A DNA stretch of 61,403 nucleotides from NCBI RefSeq assembly GCF_024622045.1, contig NZ_JANKBP010000015.1, one strand, 5' to 3'. The notes under the pieces were generated by a model. It saw only the letters and a list, made by a program, of their open reading frames with translations. It did no database searches and was not told the DNA's origin. This DNA comes from Rodentibacter caecimuris (GTDB lineage: Bacteria > Pseudomonadota > Gammaproteobacteria > Enterobacterales > Pasteurellaceae). Position 1 is the stretch's first letter; each line of letters starts with the position of its first letter. Shown piece after piece: positions 8,432-15,507 of the stretch. Both the position numbers and the translations under genes were made by a program.

Positions 8432-9538
8432 TTATTTACTCTTTACTGTTCTTGGGCCGTTCTGTAAATTATCCAGTTCTTCTTCATTTAATATTTTTTC
8501 AATCACCGATTTTACTTGATTGTAACGCTCTAAATAGCTTGGTGATTCAATTTCAATATAAGGAACCTTGTATTTATCTAACAATTTTTTTAAAAGTTGT
8601 TGGAATTGTTGGCGTTGCTTTTGAGAACCCAAACTACGCAAGCCGTCGTCCACCCATTTGGTATTATTTTTTAGCAAAATCGTGACATCAAAAGGGTATT
8701 CTTTAATCATTGAATCAAGGAACGGGTGGGCTTTACCTTCATATTGAATACAAAATGCCTGTGTAGTAATAAAATCCGTATCAATAAAGGCGATTTTATG
8801 GGCGTGGCGAACGGCGTAATCAATGTAACGCTGGTGTCCCAATGCCATTTGGGGATAGTCCGAATACTGCATAGCCTGCTCATCACCGCCTAGTTTTTCA
8901 AACACAAATTCACGCCCGTATTCCCAGGCGGATGTGGTATTAAATACCGCAGCAAGTTTATTCACCAGTACACTTTTACCGCTACTTTCACCGCCTAAAA
9001 TGGCAACGGTTTTGGCAAAAAACGGACGGACTTCTTTCGGAATAAATTTCCAATATTGAAAAGGTGTCGTACGAATTTTGGTTGCCGACACATTAAAGAA
9101 AGTGCGATCAGGATCCACTAAAGAAACCTCCAAACCCAAATATTTTTCGTAAGGGGTTTTATCCTGCGGCTCACTACTGAAAACCACGGAGGGGGTAAAT
9201 TCTTTTTCTTTGAACAGATTTTTTACTGCGTCGCTCCAAGCCTGCCAGCCGTTAGGATAACTCGGGATACCATCTTCAACCAAATGGTGGATAAGAATCT
9301 GATTTTTTTGATATTTAAAGATTTGCTGCATCCAACGTAAGCGATCCTGTACGGTTGGCATACGTTTCATTTTACTATCATAAAATAGCTTCAGATCACG
9401 TTCGGCATCACTACACACAATCACGTGCAATTCATCGACTTTACTAAATGCCTCATAAATCATATTAATATGACCGGTATGAACGGGATAAAATTTCCCA
9501 AAAATGACACCGATTTTTTTCTCTTGGATTGCTGGCAT
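8432..9538 (-). CDS. nadR: NMN adenylyltransferase / ribosylnicotinamide kinase NadR
   Basis: Bifunctional NAD salvage enzyme: the kinase phosphorylates nicotinamide riboside and the adenylyltransferase turns NMN into NAD. The adenylyltransferase motif GKFYPVHTGH is at residues 14-23 and its SATKIR motif at 151-156. The kinase P-loop GGESSGKS is at 182-189. At 368 residues it begins almost directly with the nucleotidyltransferase and lacks the roughly 60-residue helix-turn-helix of E. coli NadR (410), so it is an enzyme without the repressor function. This fits Pasteurellaceae that depend on nicotinamide riboside salvage. It is followed by a metallophosphoesterase one base downstream. Confidence 0.95.
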   Translation of the reverse strand: MPAIQEKKIGVIFGKFYPVHTGHINMIYEAFSKVDELHVIVCSDAERDLKLFYDSKMKRMPTVQDRLRWMQQIFKYQKNQILIHHLVEDGIPSYPNGWQAWSDAVKNLFKEKEFTPSVVFSSEPQDKTPYEKYLGLEVSLVDPDRTFFNVSATKIRTTPFQYWKFIPKEVRPFFAKTVAILGGESSGKSVLVNKLAAVFNTTSAWEYGREFVFEKLGGDEQAMQYSDYPQMALGHQRYIDYAVRHAHKIAFIDTDFITTQAFCIQYEGKAHPFLDSMIKEYPFDVTILLKNNTKWVDDGLRSLGSQKQRQQFQQLLKKLLDKYKVPYIEIESPSYLERYNQVKSVIEKILNEEELDNLQNGPRTVKSK

Positions 9539-9613
9539 AGTTTATTTTCTCATCACATCAGGATTAAGTAGGCGTATTGTAGGTTAAATGAAAATATTTT
9601 TCACGTTCTGATT

Positions 9614-9640
9614 TTGCACCCGCCGATTTTACGCTATACT
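9614..9640 (+). promoter_or_regulatory. Putative ribB promoter
   Basis: TTGCAC (9614-9619) and TATACT (9635-9640) lie just upstream of the riboswitch with a 15-bp spacer, shorter than ideal. Position and the good -10 support it. Confidence 0.5.
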
Positions 9641-9648
9641 TAGCGCGC

Positions 9649-9813
9649 ATTCTCAGGGCAGGGTGAAATTCCCTACCGGCGGTAAAGCCCGCGAGCACTT
9701 AAAAAGTGCGGTCAATTTTTAGTGAGTATTTTTCGACGACATTGAACGCTTTTTAAGGTTAGCAGATTTGGTGTAATTCCAAGGCCGACAGTAAAGTCTG
9801 GATGAAAGAGAAT
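9649..9813 (+). ncRNA. FMN riboswitch (RFN element)
   Basis: The conserved RFN core is present in order: TCAGGGCAGGGTGAAATTCC, CCGGCGGTAAAGCCCGCGAGC, then GCAGATTTGGTGTAATTCC, GCCGACAGTAAAGTCTGG and ATGAAAGAGAAT. The outer P1 helix pairs ATTCTC with GAGAAT. FMN binding would turn ribB down. The variable arm between CGCGAGC and GCAGATT holds an intact uptake signal (AAGTGCGGT, about 9705-9713) inside a small GCACTT/AAGTGC hairpin. Downstream are a hairpin with a T-rich tail (about 9819-9848) and GCCCTGA (about 9860-9866). The latter is the exact complement of TCAGGGC in the 5' strand of the aptamer, suggesting an alternative, mutually exclusive pairing. Confidence 0.96.
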
Positions 9814-9818
9814 AAGGC

Positions 9819-9848
9819 GGATTGGGCTTCCAACCCGTTCTTTTTATT
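9819..9848 (+). terminator. Hairpin with T-rich tail in the ribB leader
   Basis: GGATTGG and CCAACCC can form a stem with one mismatch and a 4-nt loop, followed by TTCTTTTTATTT. It sits just after the aptamer and is a candidate for the expression platform. Confidence 0.5.
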
Positions 9849-9905
9849 TGCATTTCTCAGCCCTGATTCTGGTTAATTTTAATCTAAGAAATAAAGGAAA
9901 TTACG

Positions 9906-10553
9906 ATGAATCAGTCTATTTTATCCCCATTCGGTATAACCGCCGAGGAACGTGTACTTAACGCTATTCAGGCATTCAAAAATGGTAATGGTGTATTGGT
10001 ATTAGATGATGAAAATCGCGAAAACGAAGGTGATTTAATCTTTCCGGCAGAAACCATCACGACCGAGCAAATGGCAAAATTAATCCGTTACGGTAGCGGT
10101 ATCGTGTGTTTATGCATTACGGAAGAACTTTGCCAACAACTTGATTTACCTCCGATGGTGGAAAACAACAATAGCGTGAACAAAACCGCTTTTACTGTGA
10201 CTATTGAAGCCGCGAAAGGCGTATCCACAGGGGTATCTGCCGCTGATCGGGTTACCACTATCCAAGCGGCTATTGCGGATAACGCTGTGCCGACCGATTT
10301 ACATCGCCCCGGTCATATTTTCCCGCTTCGTGCGGTAAATGGCGGTGTGCTTGCCCGCCGCGGACATACGGAAGCCTCCGTGGATTTAGCCCGTCTTGCC
10401 GGTTTTAAACCAGCCGGTGTCATTTGCGAAATTACCAACGATGACGGCACCATGGCTCGCGCACCTGAAATTGTTGAATTTGCACAAAAATTTGGTTACG
10501 TCGTGCTGACGATAGAGGATTTAGTCGAATATCGCTTGGCGCATAATGTGTAG
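9906..10553 (+). CDS. ribB: 3,4-dihydroxy-2-butanone 4-phosphate synthase
   Basis: Converts ribulose 5-phosphate to 3,4-dihydroxy-2-butanone 4-phosphate plus formate, for the riboflavin ring. The 215 residues correspond to the monofunctional RibB. The acidic metal and substrate loop DDENRENEGD is at residues 34-43. STGVSAADR, HRPGHIFPL and RRGHTEASVDLARLAG follow, with the catalytic histidines in the last two. There is no fused RibA domain. It is monocistronic behind an FMN riboswitch and closed by an uptake-signal dyad terminator. The start follows an AAGGAAATTACG ribosome site. Confidence 0.98.
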   Translation: MNQSILSPFGITAEERVLNAIQAFKNGNGVLVLDDENRENEGDLIFPAETITTEQMAKLIRYGSGIVCLCITEELCQQLDLPPMVENNNSVNKTAFTVTIEAAKGVSTGVSAADRVTTIQAAIADNAVPTDLHRPGHIFPLRAVNGGVLARRGHTEASVDLARLAGFKPAGVICEITNDDGTMARAPEIVEFAQKFGYVVLTIEDLVEYRLAHNV

Positions 10554-10559
10554 TTGATA

Positions 10560-10588
10560 AAAAGTGCGGTTAATTTGACCGCACTTTT
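10560..10588. terminator. Uptake-signal dyad terminator after ribB
   Basis: Facing uptake signals AAAAGTGCGGT (10560-10570) and ACCGCACTTTT (10578-10588) form an 11-bp stem. It lies between convergent ribB and deoX. Confidence 0.8.
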
Positions 10589-10599
10589 CGTTGTGGAAA

Positions 10600-11616
10600 T
10601 TATGATTCAACACCGGTAATTACTTTAAAGGTTCTCACCTCTTTCGGTTTCATCATAATTAAACTGCCTGTATTTTTAGCGGCAAGATAGCCTTCCGGAC
10701 GACAAGTGGCGGGAAGCACAAAGGCACCGACTTGCTGATCGTCATTGTATAAAATCCAACGTGTTGCATAATTAAAATCTTTTGATGAGAATTTCGTGAG
10801 ATAAACATTTCCATCGGGTGAGATCATTCTGTATTCTAAATTTTCCTGATATTGCTGTAAATTATCCATAAAGAACACAATTTCAGGATTATACATTTGA
10901 TCATTAATCAATGAATTTAATGTGTGCTTACCTTGTTTGATTTGTTCATTAAAAGCGAGCCATTCAGGTGTCGGTTTAACATGTGCTGGAATCGTTTCTC
11001 GCAAATGAATAGCTTCTGTAGGAATATTTTGAGCAAAATTTGCACCATGTTCATAGCAGTAATTTATATGGCACATATACTGTAACGGCATTTCTACACT
11101 GGCTAAATTAGTCACTTTCATTTGAATTTCAAACAATGAACTTTGAGCATTCAGGGTTAATTCCGGTTCGGCAAGATAATGATCACCAAATCCTTTGACA
11201 TATTCAACTGAGCCCCCTATTGATAATGAATTTTCACTGATGCTTAACCAAGCCTTATCTATGATGGCGCAAGGCATTTCACCATGTAATGGATGATCAT
11301 CTTCGGGACTTGGACAACCATTGCGGATTAGCCCTGAATGGAATGCAAAGCAACCATAGGTATCGATAATAGTTGTTCCCCATTTAGGCTCGTTAAACAT
11401 ATTTTTCATTTTTAGATTTTTACCGCAGAATTCGGCATCCCAAATAATTTGTCCATAAAACGGAAGTATAGTAACAAAGCCTTTGCTGTTTTCTAATCTG
11501 ATAGCTTCAATACCTGATGAGTATCTAAAAGTTATTGCTTTGAATTCTGGATTTTCAAATAGAGTATGTTTTTTTTCTGTGAATAATGCTTTTGTTAAAT
11601 AAATGTAGCTTTTCAT
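10600..11616 (-). CDS. deoX: Aldose epimerase-like protein of the deoxyribose operon (DeoX type)
   Basis: A 338-residue protein of the galactose-mutarotase-like, all-beta superfamily. Visible features are the LPFYGQIIWDAEFCGKNLKM opening, a GLIRNGCPSPEDDHPLHGEMP block with candidate active-site His and Asp, and MCHINYCYEHGANF. It is the last gene of deoK-deoP-deoX, 9 bp after deoP. The Salmonella deoxyribose operon has the same kinase-permease-mutarotase set, so mutarotation of 2-deoxyribose before phosphorylation is the likely role. That assignment rests mostly on context; the sequence alone only places it in the superfamily. Confidence 0.75.
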   Translation of the reverse strand: MKSYIYLTKALFTEKKHTLFENPEFKAITFRYSSGIEAIRLENSKGFVTILPFYGQIIWDAEFCGKNLKMKNMFNEPKWGTTIIDTYGCFAFHSGLIRNGCPSPEDDHPLHGEMPCAIIDKAWLSISENSLSIGGSVEYVKGFGDHYLAEPELTLNAQSSLFEIQMKVTNLASVEMPLQYMCHINYCYEHGANFAQNIPTEAIHLRETIPAHVKPTPEWLAFNEQIKQGKHTLNSLINDQMYNPEIVFFMDNLQQYQENLEYRMISPDGNVYLTKFSSKDFNYATRWILYNDDQQVGAFVLPATCRPEGYLAAKNTGSLIMMKPKEVRTFKVITGVES

Positions 11617-11625
11617 TTTAGCTCC

Positions 11626-12915
11626 TTATTTATGCGCTTTGTATTTATCAAAGAAGTAATATCCTACATAAGCAAAGCAAAATAGTGGTACGATGAATGC
11701 GGTTTGTAATGAACCAATCGTGTCTGACACATAGCCGTGAATTGCTGGTACAACTGCGGCACCAATAATAGACATAACGACAACCGCACCGGCTACTTCG
11801 CGATGTTCTTGTTCAACGGTATCTAACACTGAAGCATAGATTGTTGCCCAACAAGGACCAAATAAAACACTAGCGAAAATGGCGGCGTAAACAGCGGAAA
11901 AATCATGCACAAATGCAGTATAAGCTAGAGTAAATACACCTAATATAGAGTAAACAAATAATACGAGATCAGATTTAAATTTTGTCATTAAAAAATTTGC
12001 AACAAATTTCCCGACAAAGAAACCGATAAAGCTATATACCATAAAGTTAGAGGCATCACGCTCATTCATTTCACTTAAGTTTAATGCCAAACGGATAGTA
12101 AACGACCATACAGCAACCTGCATACCTACATATAAGAATTGGGCTACAATCCCTTTTTTGAACGCACTGTTTTGAGCAAGATATTTCAATGTATCAATAA
12201 AATGTGTTTCCTTATGCTTTACCGGATCATTAAGCGATTTACATTTTGGAAACGGCGTGATTAAGAACAAGATTGTTACTGCAATTAACACAAAGATAAG
12301 GTATTTATACGGTTGCAATGTATGTTCTAAGGTTGCTAATTTAAACGCGTGTAATTGATCGGGTGTCATTGTAGCAATCTGTTCATGTAAACTCGCGCCT
12401 TCTTGGAAAATTAAATATTTACCAAGTAAGATACCTGCAATCGCGCCTACCGGATAGAATGTTTGGCTGATATTTAAGCGTAATGTCGCGTAATCTTTAT
12501 GACCAATCATTGAACTATAGGTATTTGCAGAGGTTTCAAGAAAACTTAACCCTATTGCAATAGAGAAAATAGCCGCGAGGAACATGGTATAAGTTGCCAT
12601 ATGTGAGGCCGGATAAAACATTGAACAACCGACAATATATAAAGTTAAACCAATCAAAATCGCAATTTTATAACTGGTTTTTTTAATGACTAATGAAGCT
12701 GGAATTGCGATAAGGAAATACCCACCATAGAATGCACTTTGTACTAATGCACTAGCAAAATCGCTAAGTGTAAATACGCTTTTGAACTGTGTAATCAAAA
12801 TATCGTTTAAGCTTGCTGCGGCTCCCCATAAAGGGAATAGGCAAGATAATAGAATAAATTGAAATATCGGTGTTTTATTTAAGTAGCCGTCAGGCATTTG
12901 TTGAATGTTTTTCAT
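11626..12915 (-). CDS. deoP: Deoxyribose permease, FucP-type MFS transporter
   Basis: A 429-residue inner-membrane protein with about 12 hydrophobic segments and the fucose:H+ symporter subfamily pattern (LFPLWGAAASLNDILITQF near the start; ALVQSAFYGGYFLIAIPAS in the second helix; FLETSANTYSSMIG mid-protein). It sits 11 bp after deoK and 9 bp before deoX, within one operon. With a deoxyribokinase and a deoxyribose-phosphate aldolase across the divergent promoter region, 2-deoxyribose is the obvious substrate. Another pentose or 6-deoxyhexose cannot be excluded from the sequence. Confidence 0.82.
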   Translation of the reverse strand: MKNIQQMPDGYLNKTPIFQFILLSCLFPLWGAAASLNDILITQFKSVFTLSDFASALVQSAFYGGYFLIAIPASLVIKKTSYKIAILIGLTLYIVGCSMFYPASHMATYTMFLAAIFSIAIGLSFLETSANTYSSMIGHKDYATLRLNISQTFYPVGAIAGILLGKYLIFQEGASLHEQIATMTPDQLHAFKLATLEHTLQPYKYLIFVLIAVTILFLITPFPKCKSLNDPVKHKETHFIDTLKYLAQNSAFKKGIVAQFLYVGMQVAVWSFTIRLALNLSEMNERDASNFMVYSFIGFFVGKFVANFLMTKFKSDLVLFVYSILGVFTLAYTAFVHDFSAVYAAIFASVLFGPCWATIYASVLDTVEQEHREVAGAVVVMSIIGAAVVPAIHGYVSDTIGSLQTAFIVPLFCFAYVGYYFFDKYKAHK

Positions 12916-12926
12916 ATAATTTTTCC

Positions 12927-13847
12927 TTAAATATAGTGTTTTTTGAAGGTGTCAAACTGTGTTTTGGTCGGGTAGGACGATTGAGTGCCGTGACCTGTAA
13001 CGCTATAAGCAGAAAACAGTGAGGCCATTTTCATGGATTCAACAATATCTTGCGATTTAGCATAGTAATAAGCAAAACAACCAATAAAGGCATCACCAGC
13101 TCCACTGGTATCAACAGCATTTACTTTATAAGGATCGATATAGGTGACTTCCGAACCGTGTAGCCAGACAGAACCTTTTTCACCTAAAGTAACAATAAGG
13201 TTTTTTAGTCCTTTAGAAAGCAAAGTGTTTGCGGCTGTACGGATTTGTTCCATATTTTCAACAGGTAAACCGGTTAAAATTTCTAACTCCGTTTCGTTTG
13301 GCATAAAGAAATCGCATTTGCATGCATAATTAATATCAAGTTCTTTGGTAGCAGGAGCCGGATTGAGAATGACGGGAATATTATTTTCATTGGCAAAATC
13401 AATTGCGTAATAGACTGTTTCTAACGGTATCTCTAATTGTAGGATAAATAACTTGCAATTTTTTAACCGCTCTTTTGCATTATCAATATCACTTGGCTTC
13501 AGGTGAGCGTTTGCTCCCTTAATAATTAAAATGCGATTTTGTGATGATTTATCTACAAAGATAGGTGCAACACCACTTGATACACCCGAAACTTTTTCCA
13601 CATAATCCGTATTAACACCATATTGCTGAAAATTACGGATGGTATTCTCTGCAAAAGCATCATCACCTACTTTGCTCATCATCATTACATTAGCACCTAA
13701 TTTTGCTGCGGCAATAGCTTGATTCGCGCCTTTACCGCCGCATCCCATCCTAAAGTTAGGTGCTTCGAGTGTTTCGCCCATTTTAGGCATATCATCAATA
13801 TAAGTGATCAAATCCACCATATTTGATCCAATAACTGCAATTTCCAT
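12927..13847 (-). CDS. deoK: Deoxyribokinase (ribokinase/PfkB family)
   Basis: Predicted to phosphorylate 2-deoxy-D-ribose at C5, supplying DeoC. The 306 residues match ribokinases. PfkB signatures are present: the N-terminal substrate site GCGGKGANQAIAAAKLGA (about 35-52), NPAPA, and the ATP-site DTSGAGDAF with the catalytic Asp near residue 250. Ribokinase itself is the main alternative, but the operon with deoP and deoX, divergent from deoC-deoR, argues for deoxyribose. It opens a minus-strand operon, with a DeoR-like operator 20-35 bp upstream of its start. Confidence 0.85.
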   Translation of the reverse strand: MEIAVIGSNMVDLITYIDDMPKMGETLEAPNFRMGCGGKGANQAIAAAKLGANVMMMSKVGDDAFAENTIRNFQQYGVNTDYVEKVSGVSSGVAPIFVDKSSQNRILIIKGANAHLKPSDIDNAKERLKNCKLFILQLEIPLETVYYAIDFANENNIPVILNPAPATKELDINYACKCDFFMPNETELEILTGLPVENMEQIRTAANTLLSKGLKNLIVTLGEKGSVWLHGSEVTYIDPYKVNAVDTSGAGDAFIGCFAYYYAKSQDIVESMKMASLFSAYSVTGHGTQSSYPTKTQFDTFKKHYI

Positions 13848-13866
13848 AATGTCTCCTTAGTTTTGG

Positions 13867-13882
13867 TGTTAATATTTTAACA
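13867..13882. promoter_or_regulatory. Candidate DeoR operator
   Basis: TGTTAATATTTTAACA: 6-bp perfect inverted arms (TGTTAA/TTAACA) around TATT. The known E. coli DeoR operator is the 16-mer TGTTAGAATTCTAACA, which matches at 13 of 16 positions with the same arms and spacing. It lies just upstream of deoK, between it and deoC, and a true DeoR orthologue is encoded next to deoC. A half-site (TGTTA) occurs at 13916-13920. Confidence 0.8.
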
Positions 13883-13924
13883 AATTTAATTATTTTTATA
13901 TTAATACAAATAAAATGTTAAAAA

Positions 13925-13940
13925 AGTGACTTCTATCACA
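13925..13940. promoter_or_regulatory. CRP site of the deo locus
   Basis: AGTGA-CTTCTA-TCACA, one mismatch to TGTGA-N6-TCACA. Its centre is about 41 bp upstream of the start point expected from the deoC -10 box, the class II activator position. Confidence 0.75.
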
Positions 13941-13960
13941 AATCTCAACCTTTCTTTGTG

Positions 13961-13966
13961 TATAAT
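13961..13966 (+). promoter_or_regulatory. deoC -10 box
   Basis: A perfect TATAAT preceded by TGTG. No good -35 is visible, as expected when CRP occupies that region. Confidence 0.7.
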
Positions 13967-14002
13967 ACAAAAAGATAAAAAACCAAACAGGAGAAAACAT
14001 AA

Positions 14003-14677
14003 ATGAAACCAAATGAAATCGCTCAATATATCGATCATACCGTATTAATACCGGAAAAAACTGAAAAGGATATTCTCACTCTATGTAATGAAGCCATGGA
14101 AAATCACTTTTATTCAGTATGTATAAATCCCTGTTATATTCCCTTTGCCAAAAAAGTATTACAAAACTCAAATGTTAATATTTGCACAGTGATTGGTTTC
14201 CCGTTAGGGGCTAATACTACAGCAGTTAAAGTGTTTGAAACGGAAGATGCCATTGCTAATGGTGCGACAGAAGTGGATATGGTTCTTAATGTAGGGTGGA
14301 TTAAGTCAGGAAAATGGAATTTGGTGCAGGATGAAATCAAACAAATTCTCAATGTTTGTAATGGGACACCGTTGAAAGTGATTTTAGAAAATTGTCTTCT
14401 AACAAAAGAAGAAATAGTCAAAGCTTGTGAAATTTGTCGAGATTTAAATGTCGCATTTGTGAAAACCTCTACCGGCTTTAGTAAAGGTGGCGCAACGGTA
14501 GAAGATGTGAAGTTGATGCGTCAAACTGTAGGAGATAAGATTGGGGTTAAAGCTTCGGGTGGCGTACGAGATACACAAACCGCCATTGCTATGATTGAAG
14601 CTGGTGCAACACGTATCGGGGCCAGTGCAGGAATTGCAATTATTAAAGGATTAGCAGATAGTAATAGCCAATATTGA
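14003..14677 (+). CDS. deoC: Deoxyribose-phosphate aldolase
   Basis: Class I aldolase splitting 2-deoxyribose 5-phosphate into acetaldehyde and glyceraldehyde 3-phosphate. The 224 residues fit the short bacterial form. Key residues: Asp92 (EVDMVLNVG), the Schiff-base Lys154 (FVKTSTGF) and Lys183 (GVKASGGVR). The start has a strong ribosome site (AGGAGAAAACATAA). It is followed by deoR after 16 bp, and faces deoKPX across a 155-bp region with a DeoR-type operator and a CRP site. It is not next to the nucleoside genes deoA, deoB or deoD, so here its job is free deoxyribose use, perhaps together with nucleoside salvage. Confidence 0.97.
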   Translation: MKPNEIAQYIDHTVLIPEKTEKDILTLCNEAMENHFYSVCINPCYIPFAKKVLQNSNVNICTVIGFPLGANTTAVKVFETEDAIANGATEVDMVLNVGWIKSGKWNLVQDEIKQILNVCNGTPLKVILENCLLTKEEIVKACEICRDLNVAFVKTSTGFSKGGATVEDVKLMRQTVGDKIGVKASGGVRDTQTAIAMIEAGATRIGASAGIAIIKGLADSNSQY

Positions 14678-14693
14678 GTTTGGAGATAGCGTT

Positions 14694-15431
14694 GTGGATA
14701 GTAAAACCAATACTCGCATTCAAAAGTTAGAATTTTTATTAAAACAAATGGATAAGTTGCATTTGCGAGATGCGGCGGAAATTTTGAATGTTTCTGAAAT
14801 GACGATTAGGAGAGATTTAAACGCCACAGCATCTTCTATCGTTTTACTAGGTGGATACATTGTACGAGCTCCTCAGTTGCAATCATCAAATCAATATTTA
14901 ATTACAGAGCAACAAAATAAGAACATCACAGAAAAAATGCAGGTGGGGAAAATCGCTGCCGCATTTGTAGAAGATAATGATGTAATTTTCTTTGATTGTG
15001 GTTCAACTATTCCTTTTGTTGCTTCACAAATTCCAAATTCTATAAAATTCACCGCACTTTGTTGTTCGATTAACACTTTTATGGTTTTACAAGATAAACC
15101 GAATTGTCGTTTAATCTTGTGTGGTGGGGATTATTCAAGAGAAAATTCTTTCCTCACACCTGTTCAAAATAACACTGAAATTGATAGGATTTGCACCACA
15201 AAAGCATTTATTTCTGCTGCTGGTGTTGATATTAAACAAGGTGTAACCTGTTTCAGATTAAACGAAACACAGATCAAACTAAAAGCAATAGCGAAAACAC
15301 AATGTAGTATTTTAGTTTTTGATGATAGCAAAATTGGAAAAGTACGGCAGTCGTATGTTGGTGAGTTGAATCAATTTGATCAAATTATTTGTAATGTACC
15401 TCTACCAGCAGGGTTTACTATGACAAGTTAG
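14694..15431 (+). CDS. deoR: Deoxyribose operon repressor DeoR
   Basis: A 245-residue DeoR-family repressor: an N-terminal helix-turn-helix (DKLHLRDAAEILNVSEMTIRRDLN, about 19-42, split by the turn) and a C-terminal phosphosugar-sensing domain (FFDCGSTIPF, CGGDYSRENS, SAAGVDIKQGVTCF, DDSKIGKVR). From memory it resembles E. coli DeoR closely, with near-identical recognition-helix residues and VVLLGGYIV-like text after the HTH. The effector would be deoxyribose 5-phosphate. The start is GTG at 14694 with a GGAG site upstream. An uptake signal at about 15050 encodes FTAL. Confidence 0.92.
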   Translation: MDSKTNTRIQKLEFLLKQMDKLHLRDAAEILNVSEMTIRRDLNATASSIVLLGGYIVRAPQLQSSNQYLITEQQNKNITEKMQVGKIAAAFVEDNDVIFFDCGSTIPFVASQIPNSIKFTALCCSINTFMVLQDKPNCRLILCGGDYSRENSFLTPVQNNTEIDRICTTKAFISAAGVDIKQGVTCFRLNETQIKLKAIAKTQCSILVFDDSKIGKVRQSYVGELNQFDQIICNVPLPAGFTMTS

Positions 15432-15454
15432 TATTACTTGAAATAATCAAGAGA

Positions 15455-15495
15455 AAAGAGCGGTTAAAATTCACAGAGATTTTTAACCGCTCTTT
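15455..15495. terminator. Bidirectional terminator between deoR and uhpC-like gene
   Basis: AAAGAGCGGTTAAAA (15455-15469) pairs perfectly with TTTTAACCGCTCTTT (15481-15495) over 15 bp, followed by ATTTTTG. The arms resemble an uptake signal with one changed base (AAGAGCGGT). Confidence 0.85.
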
Positions 15496-15507
15496 ATTTT
15501 TGTCTCT

